64,000 bases of DNA from contig CM046832.1 of assembly GCA_025618425.1 (NCBI GenBank), forward strand, positions 24,686,559-24,750,558. The letters are read 5' to 3'. Source of the stretch: Heliocidaris tuberculata. Its lineage: Eukaryota > Echinodermata > Echinoidea > Camarodonta > Echinometridae. Under the pieces are notes generated by a model. That model saw only the letters and a program-made list of their open reading frames with translations. It did no database searches and had not been told where the DNA came from. Shown here piece after piece: positions 1 to 15,100 of the stretch; the first letter of the stretch is position 1, and each line of letters opens with the position of its first letter. The position numbers and the translations under genes were made by a program.

Positions 1-202
1 TTCATCTTTTATTAAGGGATACACTTTGTATGTCATCGTAAGTGCCTACAACCTCATGATGTCACTTTATATGAATTTATTTATGTAATCAGACAATTCC
101 TTGGTGATTATATTAAAAAGTAAATTATAAATAGGCACAATATGATTATCATGTGGAACATGGATTATCATTCAGAAAGATCATACCAATAGAATGCTAT
201 AC

Positions 203-3200
203 CTGTGATCTCCAGGGCATTTCATCATTAGAAATGCGTCTCAGCCTCTGCTTCTTACGAGAGAGGCGGTAGAACTCAGGGTAGAGATTCTCCAGAGTAT
301 CAAAAGCCTTTTGAATAATACAAAATGTAAAGAAATGTAAGTACATGTAAGAATTAAGAAATGACTAAACAATTACATCATATTGTAGAAGATGAGAACA
401 TTGGTTTTTCATGTTGAACCATATGTCACTAAAACATTATATTTTCCTTGACTGATCCAAATAAAAAATATTACCCAAAACCATCAACCTTTTTTTAATT
501 GTTACATACAAAACTTTAACATCGTATCATGTTTCATTACAGGTAGAATTTCACAATACAAAATACCCACAACATATGTCAGAAAAGAACAATTTCAGAA
601 ATGTGAGAAGCCTGGTCAAGGCATTTCTTTCTTCACAAACAGGCATCACTTTACAATTATTTACTCATTCATTCATTTCACTCTAACATGCGTGTTCATG
701 GTAAATCTACATTACAAAGTAATTTTTATCAATGAATCTCTTAAAATTCTATTTAAGGAAATAGATGAGAAAGGGATGACAGGAGTAGAGAGAGAAAGAG
801 AGAGAGAGAGAGAGAGGGGTATAGTGAGAGCTTAAGTTTAAGGGATGGAAAGAGAGTCGGAGGGAAACAAAAACAATACCACAAGTTCTTTATTTTCCTG
901 CTGCTGCTTGGCAGAGTCTGACATACGGATGTTGGATCTCATATGAACCAAGAGTTGGAACCCTTTCTTCCTCCGTCTTGGGGCTGGTTTGGACTCAGGC
1001 TGTTTGGTTTGGGCTTGCTTAGTACCAGCAGTCTGAAATCATAATTTACAAGGGAAATGCAATTTTCAATATGGCAGAATTGTCATGATCACTTTCTGAA
1101 AGTTGACACAAACATACTATAAAACTAACTTCTGACATTTGCACTACAATGCACTCATGTTGCGGCAGATATCTTATCTAATCGACACTCCTTTCAGTTT
1201 ATGAAATGCACAGAAGTTTCATACTATATTTGCTAAAGGTGCACACATGTACAATAAATTTATGCATTTGATCATAAGCAAGGTTTGAAGAAAGATTCTG
1301 AGACAACAAATCTATACAATTCAGAATTTTTCATTATAATCTCTCTCGGCATATGAAACACAAATGGAATCTCATATTATTTACTACATAAACTTGTGTA
1401 AAGGCAACTCAGCTAGGCATTACCTTAGAGTATTCCAGGACAGCAGCAGCATATTTCTTGGGATCATCTCCTGCCACAATAGCTGCACCTGGTTTTTTGT
1501 TGAGGGTAGCTTTCACTGCCGATAGCTGATCATTTCGTCTGTAAATACAAATGGTTGATTTTTTACAAAACATGGTCTATATGCAGGAAGGGTTAATAAA
1601 GTCTTTTATAAAACAGTGAAGGAGATCCTAATCAAATGATTGACTGAGAGCATACATGCGACCATGCAATTATTTTGCCTAACACATCATTTTCTCTAGT
1701 GACCAGTCATTAAGAGAGTGACTGGTCATTAGTCATTTAATGCCATACCGGGCGCATTGACAAGAGTACATCACTACGCATTTTTGCTTCATAGGCATTT
1801 CAATGTGTGCACTCAAACTTGGCAGTGTTTCGCACTTGTACAAAACCTACATGTAGGTAATGTTTATGATTCTGTTAGATATGAGGGTGTTTATTCAAAT
1901 GACAAGGATCCATCTAAACCTTTTATAAAACAAATAATACACATCATAATGTTCAGGCATAAGTATAATTATCCACCCTTGGTAACTGGTAAAGTTACCT
2001 TGTGTAGCTAATCCATACTGACGGAAGGAATGGACAATCGTGTACGTACACTATGTATAAGTTTGTTCAAGGTTTGGGTGAAATCAGAGTGGATGACAGT
2101 GATATAATGTACCCAAATGCAGAAGCGAAAAAAGCTGCCGACTATTTGTGTCACAGGTACTATTCTGAAAATGACAGCGGCTTTTGAACCATTTCAAAGT
2201 AGGTAAGAGTAGTTTAGGCTTACCTAACAAGCCATGTGATGGTCTCTTCACACCATTCAATAGCAACATCTACCAATCCCTCACTCAATGCTTTCTGTAC
2301 CACCTGAACAAAGAACTCAAGGTAACGAGCACGGCGACGGAACTTTACCACTGGCAAGTGAAAAAAACAAAAAATCAAAACTGCAATCATAACTGAAATT
2401 ACAATGATTTGAAGCTGTGAAATTCTGCACAGTAGTAGGATTTACAATTCTACGCTTGACATTGAAGAAAATTAGATTTTCCCTGTGATTTAAAAAAGAA
2501 CCTACTGATTAGCATAACCTGTGGCCAAACTGCTATCAAATCCATAAATACTATGGCAATGTAATTCAAATAAAAGCAGGTAAAAATAAATAGGAAATAT
2601 CACAAAACCAAATCCCTACACAGAATCCCCCCTTTGTAATTTAAAAACTATACCAAAAGCATTTGTCTGACTTTGAATTGAAGTCAATCAAAATTTCTAA
2701 ATCTTCTTACGATTTAAAACACATTTTCATGTATGGAGCCACAAGGGCATTAACTCTGTGTTAAAGTATATGAGTTAACGCCCTTCTGGCTCTCAACAGA
2801 TGATCTGCTGATTATCTAATACATGTCACAATATCATAAGGATATATCTACTCTCCTGCAAGTATAGGCTTATCTCATACAATATTTCCGAAAGAATCTC
2901 ATAAAAACCGGGATTCCTCAGATTCTAACAATGCAGAAAGCTTGGGGATGATATGAAGGTTCATGCCCTTGTCAATCTAATCCAATGATATAATACTTCA
3001 TAATCCTATCTAACTTTTCAATCTTCACGAAAACAAAACATAAAAGAGTTTGCTACCTTCTCTGTAAGCATGTCTGCTTGGCAGTGTGGATATGAAAGCA
3101 TGCAAGATGTTAGGATCTTCAGAACCTGTCAACTCATCGGCATTGTGGGCTGATGAACAAAGGAAAAAAAGGAGGGGGGAAGAAATATAGAGCTTAACAG

Positions 3201-5085
3201 TGCATGAAATGAATAACAAAGTCTTTCAAAAATCTGGTTTAGATGATAGAGAAAGCAATGATCATATTCATTTCATATTTGTTCAGTCATCAAGAAATAA
3301 ATCAAAACACTCCATGTTCTATGAAAGCATGAAAAGCCCAGCCATTAACAATTCAATATCATTTGCCTATCAAATTGGAAAACATCATTCACTTACATCT
3401 TATACATGTACCTGTTATATAAATAATTCATAGAATGATTATTTCACTAGGCAATTGACCAGGTTGGCTGAAAACAGGATTTGCTGATCACGGCATAATT
3501 AATACACATTACGCGGCACTGTTTACAGGTAGGAAGTAATGAATAGTTCATATACATGGACTTCCATCTCACCTAGACGAGACAGTCTCAACATATGAGC
3601 TTCTAGTGCACTCAACTCCTCATTCTGGATTCCTTCAAGAGCTACAGTTGGTTGTCCTGATCGTTTCCCCCTGCGTTTCTTCTGGGTCACATTGCCTCCT
3701 CCACCTTCTCCATCCTCTATGAAGTCAATGTTACCTCCATCACACTTCCCACCCTTCTCATCCTGTGAGGAAAGAAAATGATTGAGAATTGCTCAATATC
3801 ATCGGTCTGAGAGCTGAAAGTGATACCTCCTACACAGACAAACTGTTGAAAAAGCTAGAATAATTCTTATAAAACATATCCCAGCACAGCAATGAGTTTC
3901 TTTTCTTCAACACTGTTTTCTTTTTTGGCTCCTAAAGTCCCTTCTGCATTAAAATAATGAGTACTTTATACACAGTGGTCAAACTGAACTTTTATGTACA
4001 TGTTTTTCATTTTGAACAATACCAAGTATTGATTTTCAAAAACAACTTTCTTTCAGATCTATATAATCAGCTTAAAAAAGAGCATATTATATAGATTACA
4101 CTGAGGATTACATGTAAATTTGATCATTTCTATTGATAATCAAACTCTGACAACATTCTACAATTTTATTATTAAGTGAATATATAATCATTAAACACAA
4201 TTATGACAACCTTGCAGATCTTCTGCTGAAAGCCACAAGGGCAATATCTCATATCTGACAGATTTGACAACTTTCTGGTGAACTCAACAAATGAGATCTG
4301 ATTTAAAAGCCATACATGACAATCTAATAAAACAACCTTTGATTGACCTTACCTTCTCAACAACCAGCATCTTCTTGCCCGCCTCAATGACATGGTTAGC
4401 TAGAGATTTCTGTTTCCATGTCCTCAGAACCTTGGCCATGTAGAAGGTGATTGTAGCAACCATGTGATGAAGGCTGTCAGATACAGACTGCTGTCGACGC
4501 TGTCTCATGCTGTTGGGAATGTCCTGGAGCACTGCACAGCACTGGGTCAACACCTAAAAATTTGGTACCATTCATAAGAAACCAATTGTGACTTTCAAGA
4601 CTATCAAGAAGCATTATATTTGATATGATTGAGGGTAAATATTTATGCCTATGCTTGTAAATACAATCCAGAAGGAGAATAGGCATGCTATTTGAGCAGT
4701 AAGAGACTGTCCCACATAATGCAAAAGCTGCCATTTAGCCAAGAAACACTAAGATAAGTTCCATTTATGAAGTTTACAAACCCATATGCAGTGCTTCATG
4801 TCATGTAGACATCAATGAATTACATAATATATTAAGATATCATCTAGTTAAAAGGTAGAGAACACATATCCATCTGAAAGTAACAAATTCAGTGCAACAT
4901 TAAATTCAGACTTTGGTGAAATCACTCACCTGCACTACAGGAATAGATGGAATCTTGTAGTGAATGACAGGTGCTAGAAGTCCATAGCACTGTACAACAG
5001 CCTGGAGAGCCATGTTAGTCTCATTCAACCAGCCAGCTAACTCAATGGCTACAAGCATCCTCTCACAGTTCACCAGTCTCTGGGT
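203..5085 (-). CDS. CFAP54: CFAP54 exons 25-32 (last exons in window)
   Basis: Exons, high to low: 4930-5085, 4353-4553, 3573-3762, 3057-3149, 2224-2350, 1424-1538, 880-1032, 203-307. Exon 25 (ELAGWLNETNMALQAVVQCY) matches what I recall as one of the better-conserved CFAP54 stretches. Exon 27 has an acidic/Gly-rich linker followed by a basic KKRRGKR cluster. Exons 29-32 carry basic helical segments (VKFRRRARYLEFFVQVVQKA, YPEFYRLSRKKQRLRR). The last visible exon ends at 203 on a GT donor (GTATAG), phase 0, so the remaining exons lie to the left of the window. Confidence 0.82.
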
Positions 5086-8000
5086 CTGAACACAAAGATC
5101 ACATCAATGACATTAACAATTTTTCACAATAGCCAATATTCACAATATTTAGCAGTGTTGCTTTTTTTCCCTTTTAATTGGAGAGGCCAACTACATGTAT
5201 GCTATGAACATAATAATACTTTTCTATAGGAAAGATTTTTAATCTTGTGTAATTATTTTTCCCTTTGAAGGGAATATGCACAAGTGGTCAACTGTCAGCA
5301 CTTAAATCAGTTGCTTCGTTAGACATTTTTAATACATTGTGTTTCGTATTGAAGCTGCACAATATCAAAATTGCTTTCTGAAATAAAATTCAGTACAAAA
5401 ATCTGACTCAATAAAAAGTTCAGAGTTCACATGGAAAAGATTTACATCTGATTTTGAAAATGATTTGCTAGTGACCAATATGCTTTAATGCCTACATATT
5501 TCTTCAAAACTTCTTTGGCATCCTGCGATTTTCCAGCAAGCTGGTTTTTAACACTCTGTTGAATACCTGTGTTCACTAATTCTTCTTGATCATACCATCA
5601 TCAAGCAGGCTGCCCTACAAGACAAGTGGCTGTCTTTCACACCTGAAGATGTGATCCTCAATCCTCCTATTCATAAGAATAACTGGATTAAGGTATCTAA
5701 TGCCCTTTTTGTTTGAAAGGTCTCTCTGATTCTAAATTCTAAATTCTATACTCCATTCACTAAATGACAATGTACTTCCTGCCCTTTCATCCATGGTGAT
5801 CTACATACCTGGCCTTTGTAATAAGGTCCACTGTCACACAGCTTGTTACAGTAGATGGATCCATCCCTCATGCTGATGTCCACATTGATGAAGATGCTAC
5901 TCAGGAACATCCTCAGCAAGAGGGGAGAGGCCACACTTGCTGTCTGAGGGTTCAACCTACGCAAGTGAGCAAAATGAATAAACTATATTCAAGCCTTGTC
6001 TTAAACATTTCCATATCATCAAAACTGACTCAATAAAAACTCATATTAGGAATCTCATCCCTATGCCTACAAGATATAGGTGGTTCCTGTATTTAGACTT
6101 TAGGGAATAAGAGAATTCGGTTGTCAATAGGGTAAATGATGAATGAGTTTAGGAGTACAGTAGACATACATGTATATTTACACTTCAATCAAAAAGTATC
6201 TGACACGGGGTGAAATTAACAAAGATTCCTTACACACCATTTCATTCTTAAGAAGATCAATGAAATATAACAGTTTTCTGGCAGAATAATCATTTTTTTT
6301 AATGCAATTGCAAAATGAAATGCAGTTATACTAAATTGTCATTGTCATTTTTAAAGTAATTCTGAAATTCAAAATATATACCTCATACAGTCAAACCTGC
6401 TTTATCGACCACCTGTGTAGAAAGGCCACAATTTTCATTTCCCTTGAAAAAATGTTTCACATTGAAACATGTATTAAAGGAACCTGTGCATTAAGACCAC
6501 CTGCTCATAAAGACCACTTTTCTTGTCTCCCTTGAACAGTCTTTATATACAGGTTACACTGTATCTCCATTTAATTTGTTGCTCTTTACTAAAAAAACAA
6601 AAAACCTTGTAATCTTCATCCCAAAGACATAATGTTCATGATTGCCATCATCTCTAGACAACCCCATTAAAAACCTGAAGGAATTCTGATGACTTACTTT
6701 CTGAGAGTGAGTTTGTAGTCTTCTCTTGCTGTCTCAGTTTGTATCTCTGCAGACGGAGGAGGTATCGGAGCCACAAAGTGATCCCACAGAACTCTACTGG
6801 CTGTCAGTCCAATATCATAGCATCCCACCTGGTAGGCAGCCTGTTCAACAGCAAATATAGGCAGTCAAACAGATAATGTACACTGTAAGAGTTAAATGAA
6901 GTCTAGAGGATGAGGGCAGATAAATGGTATTCTTTAGCATTAGATATATAAAGGTGACTTTACTTCATTACAACTCATAACCATGTATCTTTTCATTAAA
7001 GAAGCCCAATGAGAATAGTAAACACTTTCAAAAGGAAGAAGAACAGCAAAATATGTTTAACCTTGGCAAAAACGGAAGTCTAAAATGGCAGGTCTGGTGG
7101 TCAGGAGATGTGTTAAACTGACTATATCTAACAGAGGCTTATAAATTCCTTCCTCTAATTCCATATTTGTATCGCATAATGACATTTTATAATTATCTTA
7201 GTTTTAACTGAAATATGTTGTATACTTGCACAATTTATTCCTTGATGATGAATTGGCAGTGCAAGTCACTTTGTAAAATTTTAAAATCAAATAAACGGTT
7301 AGTCCTAACATCAAAGCTTTTAAGTAGTGGAAAACATTTTCTCCAAATCAAGGGAAATAAGATTTTTAAAGCATGGATACAAACAACAACAACAACAATA
7401 AATTTAGAGCAACATTCTGACCTGTCCGAGGAATGCCCATGTCATGAGAACAGGGAGAGGATGTGAGGCTAGAATAGGTCTACTGGTATCTCCTATAGCA
7501 TCTCCTATCAGCTGACCATCATCAGTGTATGCTGCCACAGCAAACACATAGCGTTCATTGACCTTTAACCCCGTCACATGAAGCTCGCAGTCATAGGCAG
7601 GCACCTGTCAAAAAACAGAAGATAATGGAGTTAACACTCATGTCTATGTTTATGTCATGTTTACTGGTATGTTCATCTCACGTTCGCCGGTATGTTTATC
7701 GCTTGATGTGAAATTACTCTAGAATGGGATGACAGTGGAATAGATATTACCCAAAAAACAAAAACCAATATCAAAAATACCAATTAGTTTATAGTGTAGA
7801 ATAAACTAAAATTTAAAATATTATGTGAAAAAAGAGCAGGGAATGGGTTTTTAAAAAAGGAGTTATAGAAGAAGAGGGAGAAAATGGTGAAGAAATAAAA
7901 AACTAACATAGAGACTTAGAAGATATGATTGGATATTGTTGAAAGTGAAACAGAGCCAAAAAGAGAGAGCAAGAGGGAAAGAGAAAGACAGAGAGACAGA

Positions 8001-11000
8001 CCTTAGAGACAGAGACACAGACACAGACACAGAGAAGGGAGCGGGAGAAACAGAGAGAGGAAGGAGAGGAGAATAGAGAGAGAGAGAGAGAGAGAATGTG
8101 CAATAGAAAGGGCAAGAATCAGTGTGAGAGAAAGGAAGAGGTCTAACATAATGAAGTTAAGACTTACCTCTTCACCAGTACCAGGCAGAGTATAGTCATT
8201 CAACCTGACTTTTACATTGCTACCACTTGACTTGCGAGCAAACAGACGATACCATGCGACCTGAAAAAAGAAGGGGGAGGGGCGAAAGAAAATTGTGTGA
8301 ATGATTACTTCCTTAAAGAGATACTTATTTCATGTAACTTAAATATTCAAAGCACATAAAATTCCTTTTTTTATGTTTGACAGAATAAATGACAGAACAC
8401 CTAGCAATACGATACGATACGGGATAAATACCTAAATTTAAAGAATTACAGCCAAACAGGAATATATTTGCAATAGTTCATATAAACAGACCATTGAACC
8501 TGTTGCATATCAGGGCCAAGACAATTCTGGTAGATGTGTTCATAACAAAATCATATCGTATCAAAATGTTTGTTTTGTATTCTATTATCTCTTGCGAATT
8601 TAAAATCCATTTAAAATAAAATAATGCTGATAAACTCACCTTCTGAGGAGGGTTAAATGGAGCAGGTTTAAACACCATGCTGTTATCAGTCCGACACACC
8701 AGCAACGGTGCTGGTGGAACGCCACTATCCCGTACAGTGCCTTCTCGCTCTCTTGCATTGTTGTTGAAGAGTTTCAACTCCTGGTCTTGGGCTTTGGTGA
8801 TGTAGTTCATAGCATCCTGAAAAATAATTCATCTGCCTGTGAATATCACCTCCTTTGAAATATCTACAGTACATAAGACATCTGTTTAGCTGTTAAATTG
8901 TTCTGCATTTTGCTTTTTACTTCCTCTTATGAAGGGACGCTTCGTGCCGTATCCGGACAACTACCCCCTGGACAATTACCCCCCGGACAACCACCCCCCG
9001 GAAAACCACCCCCTGGACGACTACCCCCCTAGGACAACTACCCCCCAGGACAACTACCCCCTAGGACAACTACCCCCCCAGGACAATTACCCCCCAGGAC
9101 AACTACCCCCCCAGGACAACTACCCCCCAGGACAATTACCCCCCGGACAACTACCCCCGGAAAAATTGTCCTGGGGGTAATTGTCCTGAGGGGTAGTTGT
9201 CCTGGGGGGTAATTGTCCTGGGGGGTAGTTGTCCTGGGGGGTAGTTGTCCTGGGGGGTAATTGTTCTGGGGGGTAGTTGTCCTGGGGGGTAGATGTCCTG
9301 GGGGGTAGATGTCCTAGGGGGGTAGTCGTCCAGGGGGTGGTTTTCCGGGGGGTAGTTGTCCGGGGGTAGTTGTCTAGGGGGTAGTTGTCCTAGAATCGCT
9401 TCGTGCTGGTATCATCAACTATATTTCAATAGCAATTTTGTAAAAAAGGAATTCAAAAAACTGATATTCAATTAAAATAATAATAAAAATACATTTACCA
9501 AGTTGTATGTACATCATTCTGCTACATTGATTTGCTTTCAACACTGATTATACTTCCCCATTTCAGTACAATATTTTTGAGACGATCTTTGTTTTAGCTG
9601 CTTTTTAATAACAATATTGCCTACTTTAATTAAGAATGGTACACAAATCTTGGCCTTCATAGACACACAAAAAAGAACAGAAATGACTTAAAATTTGCTT
9701 TGTTCATATTTCAATCTAAATGGATGTAATCACTCTCACACCCACCAAAGCTAGGACTACTAATACAGAGTGTGCTAAAGACATTCATTAATTACAAGAG
9801 TTTCAAATTGACTGGTAAAGGTCTAACCTGCAGGAGCTGTTTCTGCTGCTGGCTTGGTCCAGAACCTTTATCAGCCTGTAATGCCTGCTGCATAGCAAAG
9901 AGAGCCTTAGAAATAAGGTTCTTATCACAGTAATCCAGCAGCTCCTCTACAGTGTCTATAGCCATGCTGTCCAATTCATTCTGTAGGAGTAAATCAAGAA
10001 TAAAATCATTCTAATCATTACCACTGGAAAAAATGATAACACATTCAACACATTCTTCAAACTAGCTGATATTTACTTTTTCACTTGTACTATAAATATG
10101 CTTTCTTAAACCATATTCCTGATAATTCATGATGTACCCTAATAAATCTTTTTCATTACTCAATTATTTTGCCAAATGTGAAACATCTATATTTCATGAA
10201 AATATCTAGCAGAATATATCCATGTAGATTGCATATTACAAAAGATGCCATCTGATTATTTATTATTCTGAGCTCTACATTCAGGTCTGTCAGTGGTTTA
10301 ACCAGTAATGTTGTGCCCTGAACAAATCTCTCTTTCAAATATACGTTCACATGCATTAACCTAATTACCCATGGGCTACAGGAACAGGGTCATTTCTGTA
10401 TGAAGACAAGGTGAATGGGAAAATTCAGTAGTCAACCAGTTAAAAAAGTCAATTTATTCTGTTTCTTACCACTCTCATCCTGGTACTTGCAATCCTGCTG
10501 CTCACTGCAGTACTCTTGGCCGAGCCCTTGGCTGACCCTTTGGCTGATGCCTTGACCGATGCTTTGGCTGACCCCTTGGACTCTTTAGAGGCCTTCTTCC
10601 ATGTCCCTGACCCCTGGGTCTGGGCAAGCTTCAGACAGACTCTGTGGTACATGTACAGCAGCTCCAGGTGTAGATCCATGATGGTGTTGAACACTCCATC
10701 AGCACTGTCCTCGTCCTCCTGAGTGTTAGCTGCTGGAGTGGTTTGGGGCTGCTGAGTTTTGTCAGATGGAGGAGCTGACTGGTCATCAGTGGTGGCTGTA
10801 GTTGTGTTCAGGTCCTGTTTTATTGACAAGGGATAAAATTACATGAAAGTTAAGACCATCAAAATAATGTGAAGTCATATATATCTTTATAAAGCAAACC
10901 ATAAGTAGGACTTGTAAAAAACAGTTTGCTGCTGATATTATTCTGACAGGGAAAACCCCAAAAAATAATACAATACAAATAACACTATATGCATGAGATT

Positions 11001-12074
11001 AATGAACATATACAGAATGATTTTTTCATTCACTAATACTAGTTGTCACTGATGACAGATTATCCTTCCATATGAGTTTGTGAATATATTCACAGGATTA
11101 CTAAATGAGACCTAAAGACAATTCAAATATATCTTGCAGTCGGAGCGTCACATCAAGAAGACTATGAAATATCTAGCTCTCTTTTATTCATTATTCAAAT
11201 AAATCAGGATCTTTCCTCCACACCCTCTGACTCTGAATACATGTTCCCTCTTGTTAACCTACCTTGACCCAAGTCACATCTGCAATAGACTTGCCATCAG
11301 TCAGAGCAACAGCAGACCTTGCGAAGGATACACCCTGCAAGGCCCTCTCCAGGATCTCTCTGGCTAGGAGAAGCTGTTCCTGAGGACCTTGCTGGAGGAT
11401 AGAGGCAGCATACATGGTGATACCACTGCTTCTACCCAGCCCTGTGGTACGACCTTCACTCCTGAACGGTGACTCTGAAAATAAAGGCGAGAGGAGTTGT
11501 TCATAAAAGAAGTCCACAATTAAGGCACAGTTTTTAACAGTCAAAGGAGTACAGAAAATAGATTATCTCAATTTTCTAATTTTAACATTTTGCATCAATC
11601 CCAATTCATTTCTTAATCCCATGACTTTGCATTCCCAACATCAAGAGAAGAGCAAACCTATGGAGCAATATCAAAGACAAAAACACATAACCTATATTAG
11701 ACATAGCAGCTTATATGAAATTGAGGTAAGCCATTGTTGTTTTACATTTTAAACAATTCAGACAATGTAATAGTGTCATAATATACCTTTGAAAAATGGA
11801 GATGGTGATGGCTCTTCTTCAACACTTTGATGATCATCCATAGACCGTGCCTTGGCTGGAAAAAAAATGAAAATAAACAACACTACTATCATACATACAT
11901 TAATCTTTTTCTCTGTTCTGCTAACTATCATGATTATGGATCTCAGTAGGAGCTTGTCCAGCATTGGCCATACTTTAAGCTATTATTTTCTTGATGTCCG
12001 TATTTTTTTTCTACCTTAGCCTTTAAAATGACCATTTGGCTGATTCACCTCCTTAATCTAATCATTAGATGCAT

Positions 12075-12105
<31 letters not shown>

Positions 12106-15100
12106 GTTTCTGTTTTCTCACTTTTCATCATGCAATATATATTTTTTTTTTTTTAATTTAAAAATTAAAGCCTTTTATCAGTAGTTTTGTTTAGCTCATC
12201 TCCCCCAAAAGATGCAATATATCATGAAAATACCTGTTTCTTTCATCTCTGTGGTAGCCTGGCTCTCAAGGACTAGAGCAAGTCTGATGCCAACTTCAGC
12301 TGTGAGTCCTGGATCTACATTAGCGATGCCACACCAATACACCACCTCATGGAGGACACTCAGAATGTGCACCCACTGCCACAATAAAGTTGAAACAAAA
12401 ACTTTTACACTTACTTGCTTTCTTTTAGTAAAGTACTATTAAAAATTTTAAAAATATTTAAGGAAATAGTGTCTGTCAATAAAAATGAATTTCAAACCTA
12501 AACTTCAGTCAAATGTCTGCAATGTAGGACATAAAGGTCTGTATTCTACTGATTCACTGCGAGTCAGGTGATCAGCATAGGTTTTATACAAAGTAAGTAC
12601 AAAGAATTTCCTTTTAAGAATTCTCATATTCTCCCCTAACTGACTACTGAAATTAAGATATTTCACTTTGGAGCATTGTAGCCAGTGTAGCAGGTCATTC
12701 CCACCAGACAATAAAAAAGAAATATATCAACCTGACAATATCCTGAATGTCTGAAAAGACAATTAAAGCAAAATAGGCATCCTTCATAAACCAGGCCTGT
12801 AACATTTAAAGTGGTGTTAACTAGCTGTAAGATTTCATGACTTCAGTTTTCTTTCCTACCTTATTAGGATTGTCCATTCTCTGCAGGTACTTGCCACTGT
12901 CCGATGCTCCTGTCTGGACTCGCTGAAAGACAGCCTTCACTCTCCCCCAAAGAAAGAGGGTAGCATCAACCACCATATCCAAGTCAACAGAATCCTAGGT
13001 GAGACATAACAAAAATATAGATGAACATTGCTTCTTTCTCACAGGGAATAGCAATCATTTAGGCAAGTATCAACAAATATCCCTGATAATACAGCTTCTT
13101 TCAGGCCTTGGAACATTTGGATGCTGACAATCATTAGGGCTATATTCAGATTTCTTCTGATTTCTGCACAACATATGCACAGTAGTTTCATAATTTATCT
13201 CTTTAACAAAAGTATACTTTAGGCACAGCCATTTGTTCTCCTGAGAGGTCGAGCAATGCACTTTTAAAATATCACAGGTTTATTTTTGTTCTGAAGTTAT
13301 CATTGTCAAATCAAGTTAGTTGATTCCTTTGATAAACACTTACAGCTGAGAGGTCCTTGGAGCATGCCTGAAGGACTTCTGCTAGATAAACCCAATGATC
13401 CTGTGATGATATGGAACCTGCCAGAAAAGCATTTAAATAGAGATTGGACATGCAAAAAACAAATTCGAGAGGTGTTACTGTGCTTGCTGGTTATCAAAGC
13501 TAACACGTTGTATGGCACTACTGCCAAAGACAGATAAAAGTAAATCCAGACCACACAATGAATAGTTGTTTTGCAATTTGAACGAGAATGATATAATAAA
13601 GCTTTTGCTTGTATTCAAGAATTAATCATTTTACACGATAACTAACAAATACTTCCATACCAGCCTAAAGCTTGTCTAGCATATCAACAATCAATGAATG
13701 CAAATTTTCATCAAAAGTGACAACAATTAAAACTGACTTATACTTATCTGTTACATACTAGGTGCAGAAACATAAGGCAGTTTGAATACAAAATATCATT
13801 AGGCTAAATTTAGTATTATATTTTCTTCTGATATCATACCTGCTGGAGCTGAAGGGAGAGGTAGGGAAGCAGTTTCATTGCTAGTCTCCTCAACTTGGGC
13901 ATGAGACTTCTTAGACTTTCTGTTGGGATTGAGTGGTTCCATAGCTTGTATGATCTCTACAGAGAGAAGTTCATGGGTGTATCGATTATCCGGTTGGTTC
14001 TGAAATACAAAGAAGACATTATAGAATTCAGCCAACAAGTGCACATACAATAGCTAATTTTCACATTCTAAATTAGATTTCTAAAGCTTTAGTTCCACAT
14101 ATCCTGCAAACTATCAGTTTACTTTTCAGTTTTCAAGAACCTAGGATGAATTTGATTTGTCACCTATTATATTTCTATTTCAACTTGAAATTGTTTTCTT
14201 CCATGAATTATGCTCTATTTTTGTTTTCTTAGTTCATTGATTGATAACACAATTACAAATGGGCATTCTAATGCTAAAGGAATTGTATATATGCCACTGT
14301 CTCATTCTTCTTAAAATTTTGTTGACACTGAAATAAGTTTCCTTACAAGCTGAATTGTCATCTAGTATGTATATGAAATCAATTTTTCCTCAAACACAAA
14401 TTATTCAATATGCCTTCTCTAGAGGACATTACAATTCTGACTTCTATCTACTACTATCAAATTAGGTCATTCTAGAACGAGTCAACCCCAAAAAACAATT
14501 TGATTGACAGGTGGAATGCAACCTACAAACACAAGCACTTATCAGATAGTACTTTACATCTCAAGAAATTCTCCGCCTTAGAATTGTTACGTCAATTACG
14601 ACAAAGTATTTCCTGTCTAGTAAGTTCCATGTTCATTCACACTTTGGCATTTTAATTGGATGTCTATTACATCAAGGTATTTCCTGTCTTGTCCTGTTGA
14701 TTCAAAATATGTAAATATCAGCAAGGAGGGCAGGTCACGAGCTAAAATGCACAATTGCATCATTAAATTGCAAGCCTATTACACCTATATTTTAAGTGTG
14801 CTATAGCTACCAAGTAACACTGCAAGAGCAATAAAACCTAAATAACAAAAATGACATGATTTTCATTGAAAAATATGGATATATCAAATGGAACAATAAT
14901 TGAAAAGAATGTAAATCATAGCTAATGCTTAACAATTCTTTTTACAATTCTATAATTGTTTTATTTTCTTACATGCATTTTCAATTATCTTCTCTTCTTA
15001 TTTCATATTTTCCTGCATCATTTTTCTGCTACCATTTAATATTCTTTCATGGAAAGGCACCCACAATATTTCAATGAAATCATTTGAGATTGGGATTATA

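Noticed and set aside
8929..9180. 84-codon Pro/Gln/Asn-rich open frame (repeated PPGQLPPQDNY)
   Set aside because: It is the translation of a noncoding minisatellite inside a CFAP54 intron; frame maintenance is due to a 15 bp unit.
8938..9406. CRISPR array
   Set aside because: Repeats are contiguous without unique spacers, reverse orientation in the middle, and the genome is animal.
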